From the NCBI GenBank assembly GCA_023663025.1, contig JAMPIC010000009.1:10475-74474 (forward strand): 64,000 nt of DNA. Reading direction: 5' to 3'. Shown here one piece after another: positions 49,890 through 59,094 of the stretch. The notes under the pieces were generated by a model. It saw nothing but the letters and a program-made list of their open reading frames with translations, was not told where the DNA came from and searched no databases. A program made the position numbers and the translations under genes. Source of the DNA: Prevotella sp. (lineage in GTDB: Bacteria > Bacillota > Clostridia > Oscillospirales > Ruminococcaceae). Positions within the stretch are counted from its first letter, which is position 1. The number at the start of each line of letters is the position of its first letter.

Positions 49890-50531
49890 ATGAAATGTTC
49901 AAAGGAAACCATGCTTCTTTACGCTGTCACGGACAGAAGCTGGCTCGGGAAACAAACTCTGTGCGAACAGGTGGAATCCGCTCTCAAAGGCGGAGCTACC
50001 TGCGTTCAGCTCCGTGAAAAGGAACTGGACGAAGCCGCTTTCCTCGAGGAAGCCGCCGCTCTGAAAAAGCTCTGCGGACGGTATGGCGTGCCCCTCATCA
50101 TCAACGACAATGTGAACGTCGCCCTCAAATGCGGCGCGGACGGCGTACACGTCGGGCAGTCCGACATGGAGGCGGCGAATGTCCGCGAAGCCGTGGGGGA
50201 CAAAATGATCGTCGGCGTGTCGGCTCAGACTGTGGAGCAGGCTCTTGCCGCCCAGCGGGCGGGAGCGGACTATCTGGGCGTAGGCTCGGTCTTTCCCACA
50301 TCCACAAAACCCGACGCGAGCGAGGTATCAATGCAGGTTCTGAAAGATATCTGCGCCGCCGTCGACATTCCCGTCACGGCGATAGGCGGCATAAACAAGG
50401 ACAACATCTCAAAGCTTTCGGGAACGGGAGTGGACGGAGTTGCTCTCGTTTCCGCAATATTCGCCGCCGGGAACATAGAGGAGGAATGCAGACTGCTGAA
50501 AAAGCTTTCGGCGGAAATGACGTCGAAATAA
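49890..50531 (+). CDS. thiE: Thiamine-phosphate synthase
   Basis: Joins HMP pyrophosphate and thiazole phosphate to thiamine phosphate. A 213-residue TIM barrel with CVQLREKELD, INDNVNVALKCGADGVHVGQ, GVGSVFPTSTK and GGI phosphate loops as in ThiE. AAAGGAG precedes the ATG. Third gene of the operon. Confidence 0.96.
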   Translation: MKCSKETMLLYAVTDRSWLGKQTLCEQVESALKGGATCVQLREKELDEAAFLEEAAALKKLCGRYGVPLIINDNVNVALKCGADGVHVGQSDMEAANVREAVGDKMIVGVSAQTVEQALAAQRAGADYLGVGSVFPTSTKPDASEVSMQVLKDICAAVDIPVTAIGGINKDNISKLSGTGVDGVALVSAIFAAGNIEEECRLLKKLSAEMTSK

Positions 50532-50622
50532 TTTTCGGACCTGCGTTTCGCGGTTCTGCAGCGGCAGACTGAGGGCACCGCCTTTTGCCGCTTTATAAAA
50601 ATAATGCAAAGGAAGTATTTGA

Positions 50623-51426
50623 ATGAGAACAGCATTATCAATCGCTGGCAGTGATTGCAGCGGAGGCGCCGGTATTCAGGCTGACATCAAGACAATGACC
50701 GTAAACGGCGTTTACGCCATGAGCGCGGTAACGGCTCTCACGGCGCAGAACACCGAGGGCGTGTCGGGAATATCGGAGGTCTCGCCGGAGTTTCTGAAAA
50801 ACCAGCTGGACATGATCTTTACGGACATTTTTCCCGACGCGGTGAAGATCGGTATGGTCTCCTCCGCGGAGCTTATCGGGGTCATCGCCGAACGGCTGAG
50901 ATTTTACGGGGCGAAAAACATCGCGGTCGATCCCGTGATGGTGGCGACAAGCGGCTCGAAGCTTCTAAAAACCGACGCGGTATCCGCTTTGGCGCGGGAG
51001 CTTCTTCCCCTTGCGGCTGTGACTACGCCGAATATTCCCGAGGCGGAAATCCTGTCGGGCATGACAATACGCACCCGTGAGGATATGGAACGCGCCGCTG
51101 AAAAAATTTCCGAAGAAAATTCCTGCGCCGTGCTTCTCAAAGGAGGACATTCCCTCAGCGACGCGGACGACGTTCTCTGTAACGGCGGCGTGTTAAAGTG
51201 GTTTAAGGGCAGGCGGATAGACAACCCCAACACCCACGGTACGGGCTGCACTCTGTCAAGCGCGATAGCCGCAAACCTTGCAAAGGGATTTTCCCTCGAG
51301 GAAGCTGTGGAAAGGTCGAAGGAGTACGTTTCGGGCGCGCTTGCGGCGATGCTCGATCTGGGGAAGGGCAGCGGTCCCATGAACCACGCCTTTGCTCTTG
51401 ACGGAAAATTTTCCGAAGAAAAATAA
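50623..51426 (+). CDS. thiD: HMP/HMP-phosphate kinase
   Basis: Phosphorylates hydroxymethylpyrimidine twice to HMP-PP. A 267-residue ribokinase-fold enzyme: SIAGSDCSGGAGIQADIKT, MVATSGSKLL, the TTPNIPEAEILSG-type region and the GTGCTLSSAIAANLAKG anion hole. AAAGGAAG precedes the ATG. Fourth gene of the operon; a 91-bp gap from thiE holds no gene. Confidence 0.96.
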   Translation: MRTALSIAGSDCSGGAGIQADIKTMTVNGVYAMSAVTALTAQNTEGVSGISEVSPEFLKNQLDMIFTDIFPDAVKIGMVSSAELIGVIAERLRFYGAKNIAVDPVMVATSGSKLLKTDAVSALARELLPLAAVTTPNIPEAEILSGMTIRTREDMERAAEKISEENSCAVLLKGGHSLSDADDVLCNGGVLKWFKGRRIDNPNTHGTGCTLSSAIAANLAKGFSLEEAVERSKEYVSGALAAMLDLGKGSGPMNHAFALDGKFSEEK

Positions 51427-51454
51427 ACCCGAATACCAAAAAGGAGAACTTAAA

Positions 51455-52765
51455 ATGACCGATCAAACCTACAGCACCCAAATGGAAGCCGCGCGTAAAG
51501 GCATCGTCACCCGCGAACTGAAAACCGTGGCGGAAAAGGAAAAAATGTCCGTTGAGGAGCTTATGCCCCTTGTCGCAAGCGGAAAAGCCGTTATCCCCGC
51601 CAATAAGAACCACGCCTGTCTCGACCCGGAGGGCGTGGGGGCGGCGCTCCGCACGAAGATAAACGTAAATTTGGGAGTTTCCCGCGACTGCAAGGACTAC
51701 GATATTGAAATGAAAAAGGTTATGTCCGCTGTGGATATGGGCGCGGAGGCTATTATGGATCTGTCCAGCCACGGCGACACGCAGCCGTTCCGCAGAAAGC
51801 TGACGGCGGAATGTCCCGCCATGATAGGGACTGTCCCCGTGTACGACAGCGTTATCCACTACCGCCGCGACCTCGATACTCTCACCGCGAAAGACTTTAT
51901 CGACGTTGTGCGTCTCCACGCGCAGGACGGTGTGGATTTCGTCACCCTGCACTGCGGTATCACCCGCAAGACCATCGATCAGATACGCAGACACAAGCGG
52001 AAGATGAATATTGTTTCCCGAGGCGGCTCGCTGGTTTTTGCCTGGATGTGCATGACGGGTGAGGAAAATCCTTTCTACGAATACTACGATGAGATACTCG
52101 GCATTTGCAGGGAGTACGACGTTACCGTATCTTTGGGGGACGCGTGCCGTCCCGGCTGTCTCGCGGACGCTACCGACGTGTGCCAGATAGAGGAGCTTGT
52201 CCGTTTGGGAGAGCTTACCAAACGGGCATGGGAAAAGGACGTCCAGGTCATGGTTGAGGGTCCGGGACACGTCCCCATGGATCAGATAGCGGCAAATATG
52301 AAAGTCCAGCAGACAATATGCATGGGCGCACCGTTTTACGTTCTCGGACCTTTGGTTACGGACATTGCTCCCGGCTACGACCACATCACGGGAGCTATCG
52401 GCGGGGCGATCGCCGCAATGAACGGAGCGGCTTTCCTGTGCTATGTCACCCCTGCGGAGCACCTTGCGCTGCCCAATGTGGAGGACGTGAAGCAGGGCAT
52501 AATCGCAAGCAAGATCGCCGCTCACGCTGCGGATATCGCAAAGGGAGTGCGCGGAGCGAGAGATATCGACGACCGCATGGGAGACGCCCGCCGCGCTCTC
52601 GACTGGGAAGCTCAGTGGGAATGCGCTCTCGACCCCGAGACCGCAAAAGCTATTAGAGCCGACCGTTCCCCCGAGCACGACGACACCTGTTCCATGTGCG
52701 GAAAATTCTGCGCCGTCCGCAGCATGAACAAGGCTTTGAACGGCGAGCATATCGACATACTTTGA
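51455..52765 (+). CDS. thiC: Phosphomethylpyrimidine synthase
   Basis: Radical SAM-type enzyme turning aminoimidazole ribotide into HMP phosphate. A 436-residue short (Clostridial) form without the N-terminal extension of enterobacterial ThiC. The C-terminal iron-sulfur motif reads CSMCGKFCAVR, i.e. CxxCxxxC, one residue tighter than the CxxCxxxxC of classical ThiC. MVEGPGHVPMDQIAANM and the SRDCKDYDIEM region fit the family. The start at 51455 follows AAAGGAGAAC. It ends the operon, which therefore makes the pyrimidine de novo. Confidence 0.96.
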   Translation: MTDQTYSTQMEAARKGIVTRELKTVAEKEKMSVEELMPLVASGKAVIPANKNHACLDPEGVGAALRTKINVNLGVSRDCKDYDIEMKKVMSAVDMGAEAIMDLSSHGDTQPFRRKLTAECPAMIGTVPVYDSVIHYRRDLDTLTAKDFIDVVRLHAQDGVDFVTLHCGITRKTIDQIRRHKRKMNIVSRGGSLVFAWMCMTGEENPFYEYYDEILGICREYDVTVSLGDACRPGCLADATDVCQIEELVRLGELTKRAWEKDVQVMVEGPGHVPMDQIAANMKVQQTICMGAPFYVLGPLVTDIAPGYDHITGAIGGAIAAMNGAAFLCYVTPAEHLALPNVEDVKQGIIASKIAAHAADIAKGVRGARDIDDRMGDARRALDWEAQWECALDPETAKAIRADRSPEHDDTCSMCGKFCAVRSMNKALNGEHIDIL

Positions 52766-52780
52766 TAAATTCAAACGGAT

Positions 52781-52868
52781 ATAATCAACCGTCCCCTGTC
52801 CGAAAAAGGCAGGGGACGGCTGATTATGGGGTTGTATGGAAACTGCAAAAACGGGGGGATTTTTGCAG
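52781..52868 (+). terminator. Hairpins after thiC
   Basis: ATAATCA-a-CCGTCCCCTG (52781-52798) pairs with CAGGGGACGG-c-TGATTAT (52810-52827), a long stem without U-run; CTGCAAAAA (52843-52851) with TTTTTGCAG (52860-52868) follows. Termination is likely but not certain. Confidence 0.55.
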
Positions 52869-52936
52869 ACTGTCTGTGGACGCCGCCCGCATTTCCTTTC
52901 ATATGAGGACGGCATAAAAAGTCAAAATCTTTGACA

Positions 52937-53021
52937 GGTAACAATACAGAAGTTTGTTACCCACGGGAGCATTTTGCCCTTTTTGACGCAGTACGTCCGA
53001 AAGGGTAAAGGCTCAGCCTTT
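52937..53021 (+). other. Three-hairpin intergenic element, copy B
   Basis: Stems: GGTAAC (52937-52942) with GTTACC (52956-52961); GCCCTTT (52976-52982) with AAAGGGT (53000-53006), enclosing GACG/CGTC (52985-52988, 52994-52997); AAAGGCT (53007-53013) with AGCCTTT (53015-53021). Compare 23870-23957. Nothing else is seen in 52869-53199. Confidence 0.65.
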
Positions 53022-53199
53022 GGCGGCCCGTTATTTTTTCCGAACCGCCGCGCTGTAAGTCCGCTTCCGTGCGGGCAGGTTTTTATGAAAATGGATTTTG
53101 TTTTTGACTGTGATTACAGTATAGTCCCCCTTTGTGAAAACCGTATGAAAACCGCAGGAAAGACTTGTAAAAAATTGTTACGAAAATTCAAAAAATCTC

Positions 53200-53228
53200 T
53201 TGACAAGCGATAAAAGTTGTGGTAAACT
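53200..53228 (+). promoter_or_regulatory. Promoter of the 27-codon mini-gene
   Basis: TTGACA (53200-53205), 17 bp, TAAACT (53223-53228). Confidence 0.75.
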
Positions 53229-53261
53229 GTAAAATATTATTACGGGAAAGGGGTGAACAGT

Positions 53262-53345
53262 ATGACAATCACAATCGCAAACGCAGGAAAAATTGTCAGA
53301 ACCGACCGGCGCGGAACTGTTCACGCTCTGTTTGATTTGCCGTAA
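53262..53345 (+). CDS. 27-aa small ORF
   Basis: A compact transcription unit: promoter, AAAGGGG 8 bp before the ATG, 27 codons (starts MTITIANAGKIVRT, ends ALFDLP) and a terminator. The peptide is short, with a basic middle, no clear membrane span and no Cys. It is not recognised. It may be a real small protein, a leader peptide or an sRNA with a coding part. The next gene rightward is a convergent XRE repressor. Confidence 0.5.
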   Translation: MTITIANAGKIVRTDRRGTVHALFDLP

Positions 53346-53371
53346 AATCATGCGGAAAAGTACGGATACAG

Positions 53372-53405
53372 GCGCTCTTTCGGTTTGACCGGGAGAGCGC
53401 TTTTT
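53372..53405 (+). terminator. Terminator of the mini-gene
   Basis: GCGCTCT (53372-53378) pairs with AGAGCGC (53394-53400), 15-nt loop, then TTTTTG. Confidence 0.8.
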
Positions 53406-53421
53406 GTTTTTCCGTTTCGGT

Positions 53422-53664
53422 TCACGGATCGGGAAAAAACTCTCCCACGGGCACGCCGAGTATGCGGGAAAGCCCGTAAAGCTCGATGTCCGAAACGGTT
53501 CGTGTGCCGTCCTCGATACGGGAAACAGAGCCGCGGCAGATGTACACCGCTATCGTTTCAAGCTTGTCCGAAAGCTGCTGCTGGCTCATCTTTTTGGCAG
53601 CGCGGAACTCCCTCACCTTGTTTCCCACCATATTTTTTCTTTCGCCGTCAATTATTCGCGCCAT
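53422..53664 (-). CDS. XRE-family repressor, 80 aa
   Basis: A compact Cro/CI-type protein that is essentially one HTH domain: NKVREFRAAKKMSQQQLSDK and GSVSRIEDGTRTVSDIEL, ending VPVGEFFPDP. The start at 53664 has AAAGGAG 9 bp upstream; codons further upstream belong to the operator region. It is divergent from the two-gene ABC exporter, and twin 19-bp palindromes lie at that promoter, so it most likely represses the exporter and itself. Confidence 0.88.
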   Translation of the reverse strand: MARIIDGERKNMVGNKVREFRAAKKMSQQQLSDKLETIAVYICRGSVSRIEDGTRTVSDIELYGLSRILGVPVGEFFPDP

Positions 53665-53685
53665 TTTATCCTCTCCTTTGAAAAA

Positions 53686-53753
53686 TTGTCTTGACACAGG
53701 ACAATTATTATGATATACTCTTTTGAGGATAATATTGTCCTGTAACAGGACAA
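53686..53753 (+). promoter_or_regulatory. ABC operon promoter with twin operators
   Basis: TTGACA (53691-53696), 17 bp, TATACT (53714-53719). O1 TTGTCTTGACACAGGACAA (53686-53704) covers the -35 box; O2 TTGTCCTGTAACAGGACAA (53735-53753) lies past the -10 box. O2 is a perfect 9-bp dyad with a single central base. Their centres are 49 bp apart. Confidence 0.85.
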
Positions 53754-53847
53754 CCGGCTGACAAATTAAGGGGGTAATCAAAAAAATCATGCTTTATTGC
53801 TTCACAAGAACCTGCTGCTGTTTTTAAATTCAAAAAGGAGGCATAAA

Positions 53848-55740
53848 ATGGGCATATTTAACAAAACAAAAAAAGAAGAGAATACCGACGAATTTCACAG
53901 GGACTACGGCGTTTTCGGCAATATTGCATATATCCTGAAAGCGTTCGTGCGGTATCGGAAATCCCTTATAGCCCTGCTGATAGCGGGCGGTATCGCGGGA
54001 GCTTCCATGTCCTACATATGGAGCTTTATCGGAAAGCTGGTTATCGACATCATCGAACGGCAGGCGGGTTCCGCCGGCAAGGACGTTGCCCCGCTGATCT
54101 GGCTTGTTATCGGCGCGGCTGCGGTGGAGCTGTTCTTCCTGTGCCTGAACAATATTTCCTCCCAAAAACTGGGCGTAGGCTTTACCTATGTCCGTATGAT
54201 GCTGGTAAAGGAAAGGATTGCCAAAACTCTTTCGATGGAGTATGAGACGCTGGAGACCCCCGAAATGCTCGACCGTCTGCAAAAGGCGAAAAGAGCCACA
54301 AACGGCGACTGGCAGGGCGTTCAGGGCATGATGACCTATATGCAGACCATGACGACCTACGTTGTCTCGGTGATAACGGCAACGGTCATTATGGCAAGCT
54401 TTAACCCGTGGATAATCCTTGCGGTGGGCGTGCTGTCGGTTATACAGTTCCTGTTTTTCGACTATATCCGCAAAAAGGACAAAAAAGAAATGTGGGACGC
54501 CATGATGCCCCACTGGCGCAAGCTGGAGTATATGGAAAACGTTACCACGGATTTTTCCTACGCAAAAGATATCAGACTTTTCGGAATGAGGAATTTTCTT
54601 TCCAACCGGCAGAAAAAGGTTTACGACAAGGAGCTTGAGCACTGGCGCAGATCGCGGCAGTATTGGATATGGAACACGCTTTTCGCCCACGGTATCTCTT
54701 TTGTACGCAATATTATCGTCGTCGGCTGGCTTGTTTGGAGCGTGGTAAACGACGGGCTTTCCATCGGTAACTTTACGCTGTACTTTTCAAGCTCCATGGC
54801 GTTTTCCGAAGCGGTAACGCAGGTTCTCGCGGCTGTGGCGGGACTTAAAGAGCGTTCCGCCCACACGGACGATTTCCGCAGCTATATGGATATCCCCGTC
54901 GGGGACGAAAGCGCGGATACTGTCCCCATTCCCGAAGCGGAGGACTACGAGTTCACTTTCGAGAACGTTTCTTTCCGCTATAAGGGACAGGAGCAGTTCG
55001 CCCTGAAAAACGTGAACATCACCCTTTCCCCCGGCGAAAAGCTTGCGGTAGTAGGGCTTAACGGCGCGGGCAAGACCACCTTTATCAAGCTGCTGCTGCG
55101 GCTGTACGACGTTACCGAGGGACGTATCCTGCTGAACGGCGTTGATATCCGCCGCTTCGACAGAACCGAATACTTTAAAATGTTCGCCCCCGCTTTTCAG
55201 GACGTGACGGTTTTCGCTTTCCCAATGAGCGAGAACGTGTCTATGAGCGAGCCGTCAAACACCGACAGGGACAGGGCGGAGGAAGTCCTCCGCAGCGCGG
55301 GATTGGGGGAGAAGATAGATTCCCTCGAAAAGGGCGTGGACACAGAGCTGCTGAAAGTCCTGTACGACGACGGCGTAGACCTTTCGGGCGGCGAGAAGCA
55401 AAAGCTTGCCCTTGCCCGCGCACTCTACAAGGAGTCGAAAATAATCGTTCTGGACGAGCCTACGGCGGCTCTGGACGCGCTGGCGGAGTACCGTCTGTAC
55501 CAAAGCTTCGACGGAATGATCGGCAAAAAGACAGCGGTCTATATTTCCCACAGGCTGTCCTCGACCCGTTTCTGCGACAGGGTGGCAATGTTTGCCAAGG
55601 GCGAAATGGTCGAGACGGGAACTCACGAGCAGCTTATGGAGCTGAACGGCGAATACGCGGAAATGTTCCGCGTTCAGGCGCAGTATTACGTTGAGGACAA
55701 AGATATAATATTATCGGAAGGAGCGGCGGAAAATGGCTGA
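53848..55740 (+). CDS. ABC exporter half-transporter A
   Basis: A 630-residue fused membrane/ATPase half-transporter. An acidic/basic N-terminal tail (KTKKEENTDEFHRDYG) precedes about six membrane segments; the ATPase domain has Walker A VGLNGAGKTTFI, signature LSGGEKQKLALARAL and Walker B IIVLDEPTAALD. The GLNGAGKTT form of Walker A is shared with the next gene and differs from the GPSGGGKTT pair at 24-27 kb, so this is another subfamily. The start at 53848 has AAAGGAGG upstream. It overlaps the partner gene by 8 bp. Confidence 0.93.
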   Translation: MGIFNKTKKEENTDEFHRDYGVFGNIAYILKAFVRYRKSLIALLIAGGIAGASMSYIWSFIGKLVIDIIERQAGSAGKDVAPLIWLVIGAAAVELFFLCLNNISSQKLGVGFTYVRMMLVKERIAKTLSMEYETLETPEMLDRLQKAKRATNGDWQGVQGMMTYMQTMTTYVVSVITATVIMASFNPWIILAVGVLSVIQFLFFDYIRKKDKKEMWDAMMPHWRKLEYMENVTTDFSYAKDIRLFGMRNFLSNRQKKVYDKELEHWRRSRQYWIWNTLFAHGISFVRNIIVVGWLVWSVVNDGLSIGNFTLYFSSSMAFSEAVTQVLAAVAGLKERSAHTDDFRSYMDIPVGDESADTVPIPEAEDYEFTFENVSFRYKGQEQFALKNVNITLSPGEKLAVVGLNGAGKTTFIKLLLRLYDVTEGRILLNGVDIRRFDRTEYFKMFAPAFQDVTVFAFPMSENVSMSEPSNTDRDRAEEVLRSAGLGEKIDSLEKGVDTELLKVLYDDGVDLSGGEKQKLALARALYKESKIIVLDEPTAALDALAEYRLYQSFDGMIGKKTAVYISHRLSSTRFCDRVAMFAKGEMVETGTHEQLMELNGEYAEMFRVQAQYYVEDKDIILSEGAAENG

Positions 55741-57538
55741 TACGGCGGTAAAAACAAACAAGGAAAAAAGCAAGGTTTTTCCCGTACTGAAATATTTCTT
55801 CCCCGACGCCTGGGGAAAGTCAAAGGCGTACTTTATCCTGTCGGCGCTGAACACGCTGCTCACGGCGGCGGCTCCCATGTCCGACCTTATCTTTATGCCG
55901 CTGCTGGTGGACTCGCTTATCGCCCCGGAAAAGGATATCCGTCTGATATGTCTTTACGGCGGACTGATGATAACGGTAAGCATTATTCTGAACGCGTCCG
56001 GCAGCGCACTGACGACCCATCTTGAAAAGTACGCCGATTTCTTTCTCAACGCCACGTCGGTGGATATTTCGAGCAGGTGCATGGAAATCGATTTCGCCCT
56101 GACCGAGAACAAAGAGGCTCTGGAGCAGATCAAAAAAGCCCGCGACGGAATGAACTATTCCGGAGGCGTGCACAATATCGCAAAAGCGTTTTTTAACACC
56201 ATATCCAACGGGCTGAAAATTTTCGGCGCGGCGGCAGTCATGATAGCAAGCGCACCGCTTCTGCTGCTTCCGGTGGGAGTTCTGCTCGCTGTGAGCGCGC
56301 TCATCAACAAGAAAAAGAACGATATCGACGTTAAGGAATTTTCCGAGCTGTCGGGAATAAACCGCATTTTCGGGCACATTCTCTGGGAAATGGAGGACTA
56401 CCGCGGCGGCAAGGACGTTCGTCTTTACGGCGCGGGAGGAATGATGACGGAAAAAGCGTCCCAGCAGATAAACCGCCTGAACGCCTACTGGGAAAAAATC
56501 TACAGAAAGAAACGTCCCTATATCGTTACGGATTCCGTAACGATGGCGGCACGCGATTTCTGCACATACCTGTATCTGGGCATCCTTGCGATAATCGGCA
56601 AGATTACCGTGGGTACGTTCACCCAGCTTGTGAACGCGGCGGGAACGCTCAGCGGCGCTTTGCAGGGAATAGTTTTCGGTCTCCAGGAGGTGGAAAAGGC
56701 GAGCGGGTACGCCTATGAGGTGGTGAAGTTCATGGAGTACCCTCCCTATATGGAAAAGGGAGACAAAAAGGTGCAGAACCTTGACAAGGGTCACACCATC
56801 GAGTTCAGGAACGTGAGCTTTTCCTATCCCAACACTGGGGTAAAGGTTCTGGACAGCGTTTCAATTACCCTGCACAGCGGGGAAAAGCTTTCCGTGGTGG
56901 GACTTAACGGCGCGGGCAAGACCACCTTTATCAAGCTGCTGTGCCGTCTTTACGACGCCGACAGCGGGGAAATTCTCCTTGACGGCGTGAACATCAAAAG
57001 CTACGACTACGACGACTATATGAAGCTGTTCGCGGTGGTCTTTCAGGATTTCAGGCTGCTGGCTTTCTCGGTGGACGACAACGTGCTCCTCGGCAATTCC
57101 GAGCCGCCCGAGGTAACGGACGCTCTGCTTGAAAAGGTTGGTCTCGACGAAAAAGTCCAAAGTCTGCCCAACGGTCGGGAGACCATGATGTTCAAGTTCT
57201 TCGACAAGGAGGGCGTTGACCTTTCTGGCGGCGAGCAGCAGAAGCTTGCCATTGCCCGCGCGCTCTACAAGAACGCTCCCGTGGTAATTCTCGACGAGCC
57301 TACCGCCGCCCTCGATCCCGTGGCGGAGTATGAGATATATAAGCGGTTCGACGAGCTTGTGGGCGGGAAAACGGCGGTCTATATTTCCCACAGGCTGTCA
57401 AGCTGCAAGTTCTGCGATCATATCGCGGTTTTCTCGGAGGGCACGATAAAGGAATTCGGCACCCACGACGAGCTGCTCCGCAGGCAGGACGGTCTGTACG
57501 CCGAGATGTTCAAGGCGCAGGCGCAGTACTATATATAA
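55733..57538 (+). CDS. ABC exporter half-transporter B
   Basis: A 601-residue half-transporter: about six membrane segments, then Walker A VGLNGAGKTTFI, signature LSGGEQQKLAIARAL, Walker B VVILDEPTAALD. It forms a likely heterodimer with the preceding overlapping gene. The ATGGCTGA overlap implies coupled translation. Regulation is by the XRE repressor; the substrate, perhaps a peptide or drug, is unknown. A strong terminator follows. Confidence 0.93.
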   Translation: MADTAVKTNKEKSKVFPVLKYFFPDAWGKSKAYFILSALNTLLTAAAPMSDLIFMPLLVDSLIAPEKDIRLICLYGGLMITVSIILNASGSALTTHLEKYADFFLNATSVDISSRCMEIDFALTENKEALEQIKKARDGMNYSGGVHNIAKAFFNTISNGLKIFGAAAVMIASAPLLLLPVGVLLAVSALINKKKNDIDVKEFSELSGINRIFGHILWEMEDYRGGKDVRLYGAGGMMTEKASQQINRLNAYWEKIYRKKRPYIVTDSVTMAARDFCTYLYLGILAIIGKITVGTFTQLVNAAGTLSGALQGIVFGLQEVEKASGYAYEVVKFMEYPPYMEKGDKKVQNLDKGHTIEFRNVSFSYPNTGVKVLDSVSITLHSGEKLSVVGLNGAGKTTFIKLLCRLYDADSGEILLDGVNIKSYDYDDYMKLFAVVFQDFRLLAFSVDDNVLLGNSEPPEVTDALLEKVGLDEKVQSLPNGRETMMFKFFDKEGVDLSGGEQQKLAIARALYKNAPVVILDEPTAALDPVAEYEIYKRFDELVGGKTAVYISHRLSSCKFCDHIAVFSEGTIKEFGTHDELLRRQDGLYAEMFKAQAQYYI

Positions 57539-57576
57539 TATAACCGCTGCGCCTGAACGGATATCCTCCGTACAAA

Positions 57577-57617
57577 AACGCGCTCCCGAACAAGTTGTTT
57601 CGGGAGCGCGTTTTTTA
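57577..57617. terminator. Strong terminator
   Basis: AACGCGCTCCCGAA (57577-57590) pairs with TTCGGGAGCGCGTT (57599-57612), followed by T-rich sequence. It ends the ABC operon and may also serve the convergent lipoprotein gene. Confidence 0.9.
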
Positions 57618-57630
57618 TAAATCCCCGGAC

Positions 57631-58791
57631 TTATTCATTTACCGTGGATTCGTACTGATACTTGTCGATCTTTGAAGTAACATGCTTGTTGAAAAGCGTG
57701 TCAAGATCCTCATAGCCTTTGTAGAAATATTTGCCCGTGGAGAACGCTTCGCCGGATACCGAGCCAAAGAAGCTGCTGCCCTCGGGAACGGTAATGCCGT
57801 TTAAATCAAACGAACATGTGCCGTCGTCCAACAGAATGATATTTGTATAGTATGAATAGTAATAATAATCAAATGCGCCGTCCTGTTCGAGGTTTTCCGC
57901 TGTGATTTTGTAGATGAAGTAGACGTAATTATATGTATTGGTTGAAATGGACGGGTCTTTGGGCGCAAGGAAATAGTTTCCTATAAGCTTTACATTTTTT
58001 AAGGATTCGCCGCTGTCGCTCCAGTTTTTGGCAACGCTTGCCTTGAAAGTGTCCTGAGCGTGGCTGTCCATTTTAGTCATGGCGTCATTGGGTATAAGCT
58101 CCAGCTTTGAGACGTAGCTTGCAAGACCGCTTACGGTGTACTCAAACTCGGTTTCCGTAGGGATATAACCGTTTCCGAGACAGTATTCACGGATATCGCT
58201 GCCTGCTTCGGCGGTTATAACCACCTTATCGCCGTTGCTGAGTCCCTCCGATTTGTCGGATTTGTAGCTTATTCCGTAAACGGGATTATCGCCGTTCCTG
58301 TTTATACTGAGCTTTCCGTAGGGAGCGTAACCCTCGCAGGAAACGGTTACATAGTCGAACGGGTTGAACTCTTTGGCTTCGTCGAGACCGACAACCTCGT
58401 AGGGCACGTCGGAGAAATTCAGGTTCACGGAATATTTTTCCTTGAATTTTTTGGTGTCGATATCGTCCCACTTAAAGGTTATCTTATCGCCATTGGAAAG
58501 CTCGGAGTTTTTATCAAGCTCGCCGTCCAATCTGCCGTAGAAGTCGTCGTAAACTGTCAGGAGCGAGCCGAAAGAAGCGTCCTCCAGACCGAGAGCCTCA
58601 GCGTTGTCCGAAACAAGCTGTTCCACGTCGATTGAAAAGCTTGCCTTGCCCGCAGTGTCTATGCCGCTGCATTGGATAGTAAGGTATTCGTTAAGGTCGA
58701 TTGTTTTCGCACCGCACCCCGAAAGGCAGAGCGCGATCGGAACTGCCAGCGCGGCTTTGGCGAACAGTGTTTTGATTTTAATGTTTTTCAT
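57631..58791 (-). CDS. Lipoprotein of unknown function
   Basis: A 386-residue secreted lipoprotein: signal MKNIKIKTLFAKAALAVP, lipobox LSGC. The mature part has at least two tandem repeats of a beta-rich unit, visible as YLTIQCSGIDTAGKASF and YVTVSCEGYAPYGKLSI, each followed by a GLSNGDKV/ELSNGDKI segment. Such repeats are common in surface lipoproteins of gut Firmicutes. The start at 58791 is the first Met of the signal peptide; GGGGGA lies upstream. It has its own promoter. No function can be assigned. Confidence 0.82.
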   Translation of the reverse strand: MKNIKIKTLFAKAALAVPIALCLSGCGAKTIDLNEYLTIQCSGIDTAGKASFSIDVEQLVSDNAEALGLEDASFGSLLTVYDDFYGRLDGELDKNSELSNGDKITFKWDDIDTKKFKEKYSVNLNFSDVPYEVVGLDEAKEFNPFDYVTVSCEGYAPYGKLSINRNGDNPVYGISYKSDKSEGLSNGDKVVITAEAGSDIREYCLGNGYIPTETEFEYTVSGLASYVSKLELIPNDAMTKMDSHAQDTFKASVAKNWSDSGESLKNVKLIGNYFLAPKDPSISTNTYNYVYFIYKITAENLEQDGAFDYYYYSYYTNIILLDDGTCSFDLNGITVPEGSSFFGSVSGEAFSTGKYFYKGYEDLDTLFNKHVTSKIDKYQYESTVNE

Positions 58792-58840
58792 CGGATTTTC
58801 CCCCAAATAACGGTATTTTGTTTTTTTACAAAACATTGGT

Positions 58841-58869
58841 ATTATATCATTTTAGGACGTTTCGGTCAA
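58841..58869 (-). promoter_or_regulatory. Promoter of the lipoprotein gene
   Basis: On the minus strand TTGACC (58869-58864), 17 bp, TATAAT (58846-58841). Confidence 0.8.
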
Positions 58870-59001
58870 CAATTTTCCGCAAATTTCCCCGTGAATTTTC
58901 TTTAATCGACAAAATGCGCGGAATTTTGCCTGTTTTTTAGGATATACCTCACAAACGCGCCGTTTCGTTTCGCAGCGGACGCATTTATTTTAATTACGCT
59001 A

Positions 59002-59030
59002 TTGACAAGGTACGTTTTTTTTGGTATAAT
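59002..59030 (+). promoter_or_regulatory. Sigma-A promoter of the symporter gene
   Basis: TTGACA (59002-59007), 17 bp, TATAAT (59025-59030), a perfect consensus. The remainder of 58870-59094 shows nothing further. Confidence 0.88.
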
Positions 59031-59094
59031 GTAAATGCTTTACCACTTTAAAACTGACGCGATTTTATGTACTAAATCAAAGGAGATTTGCTTT

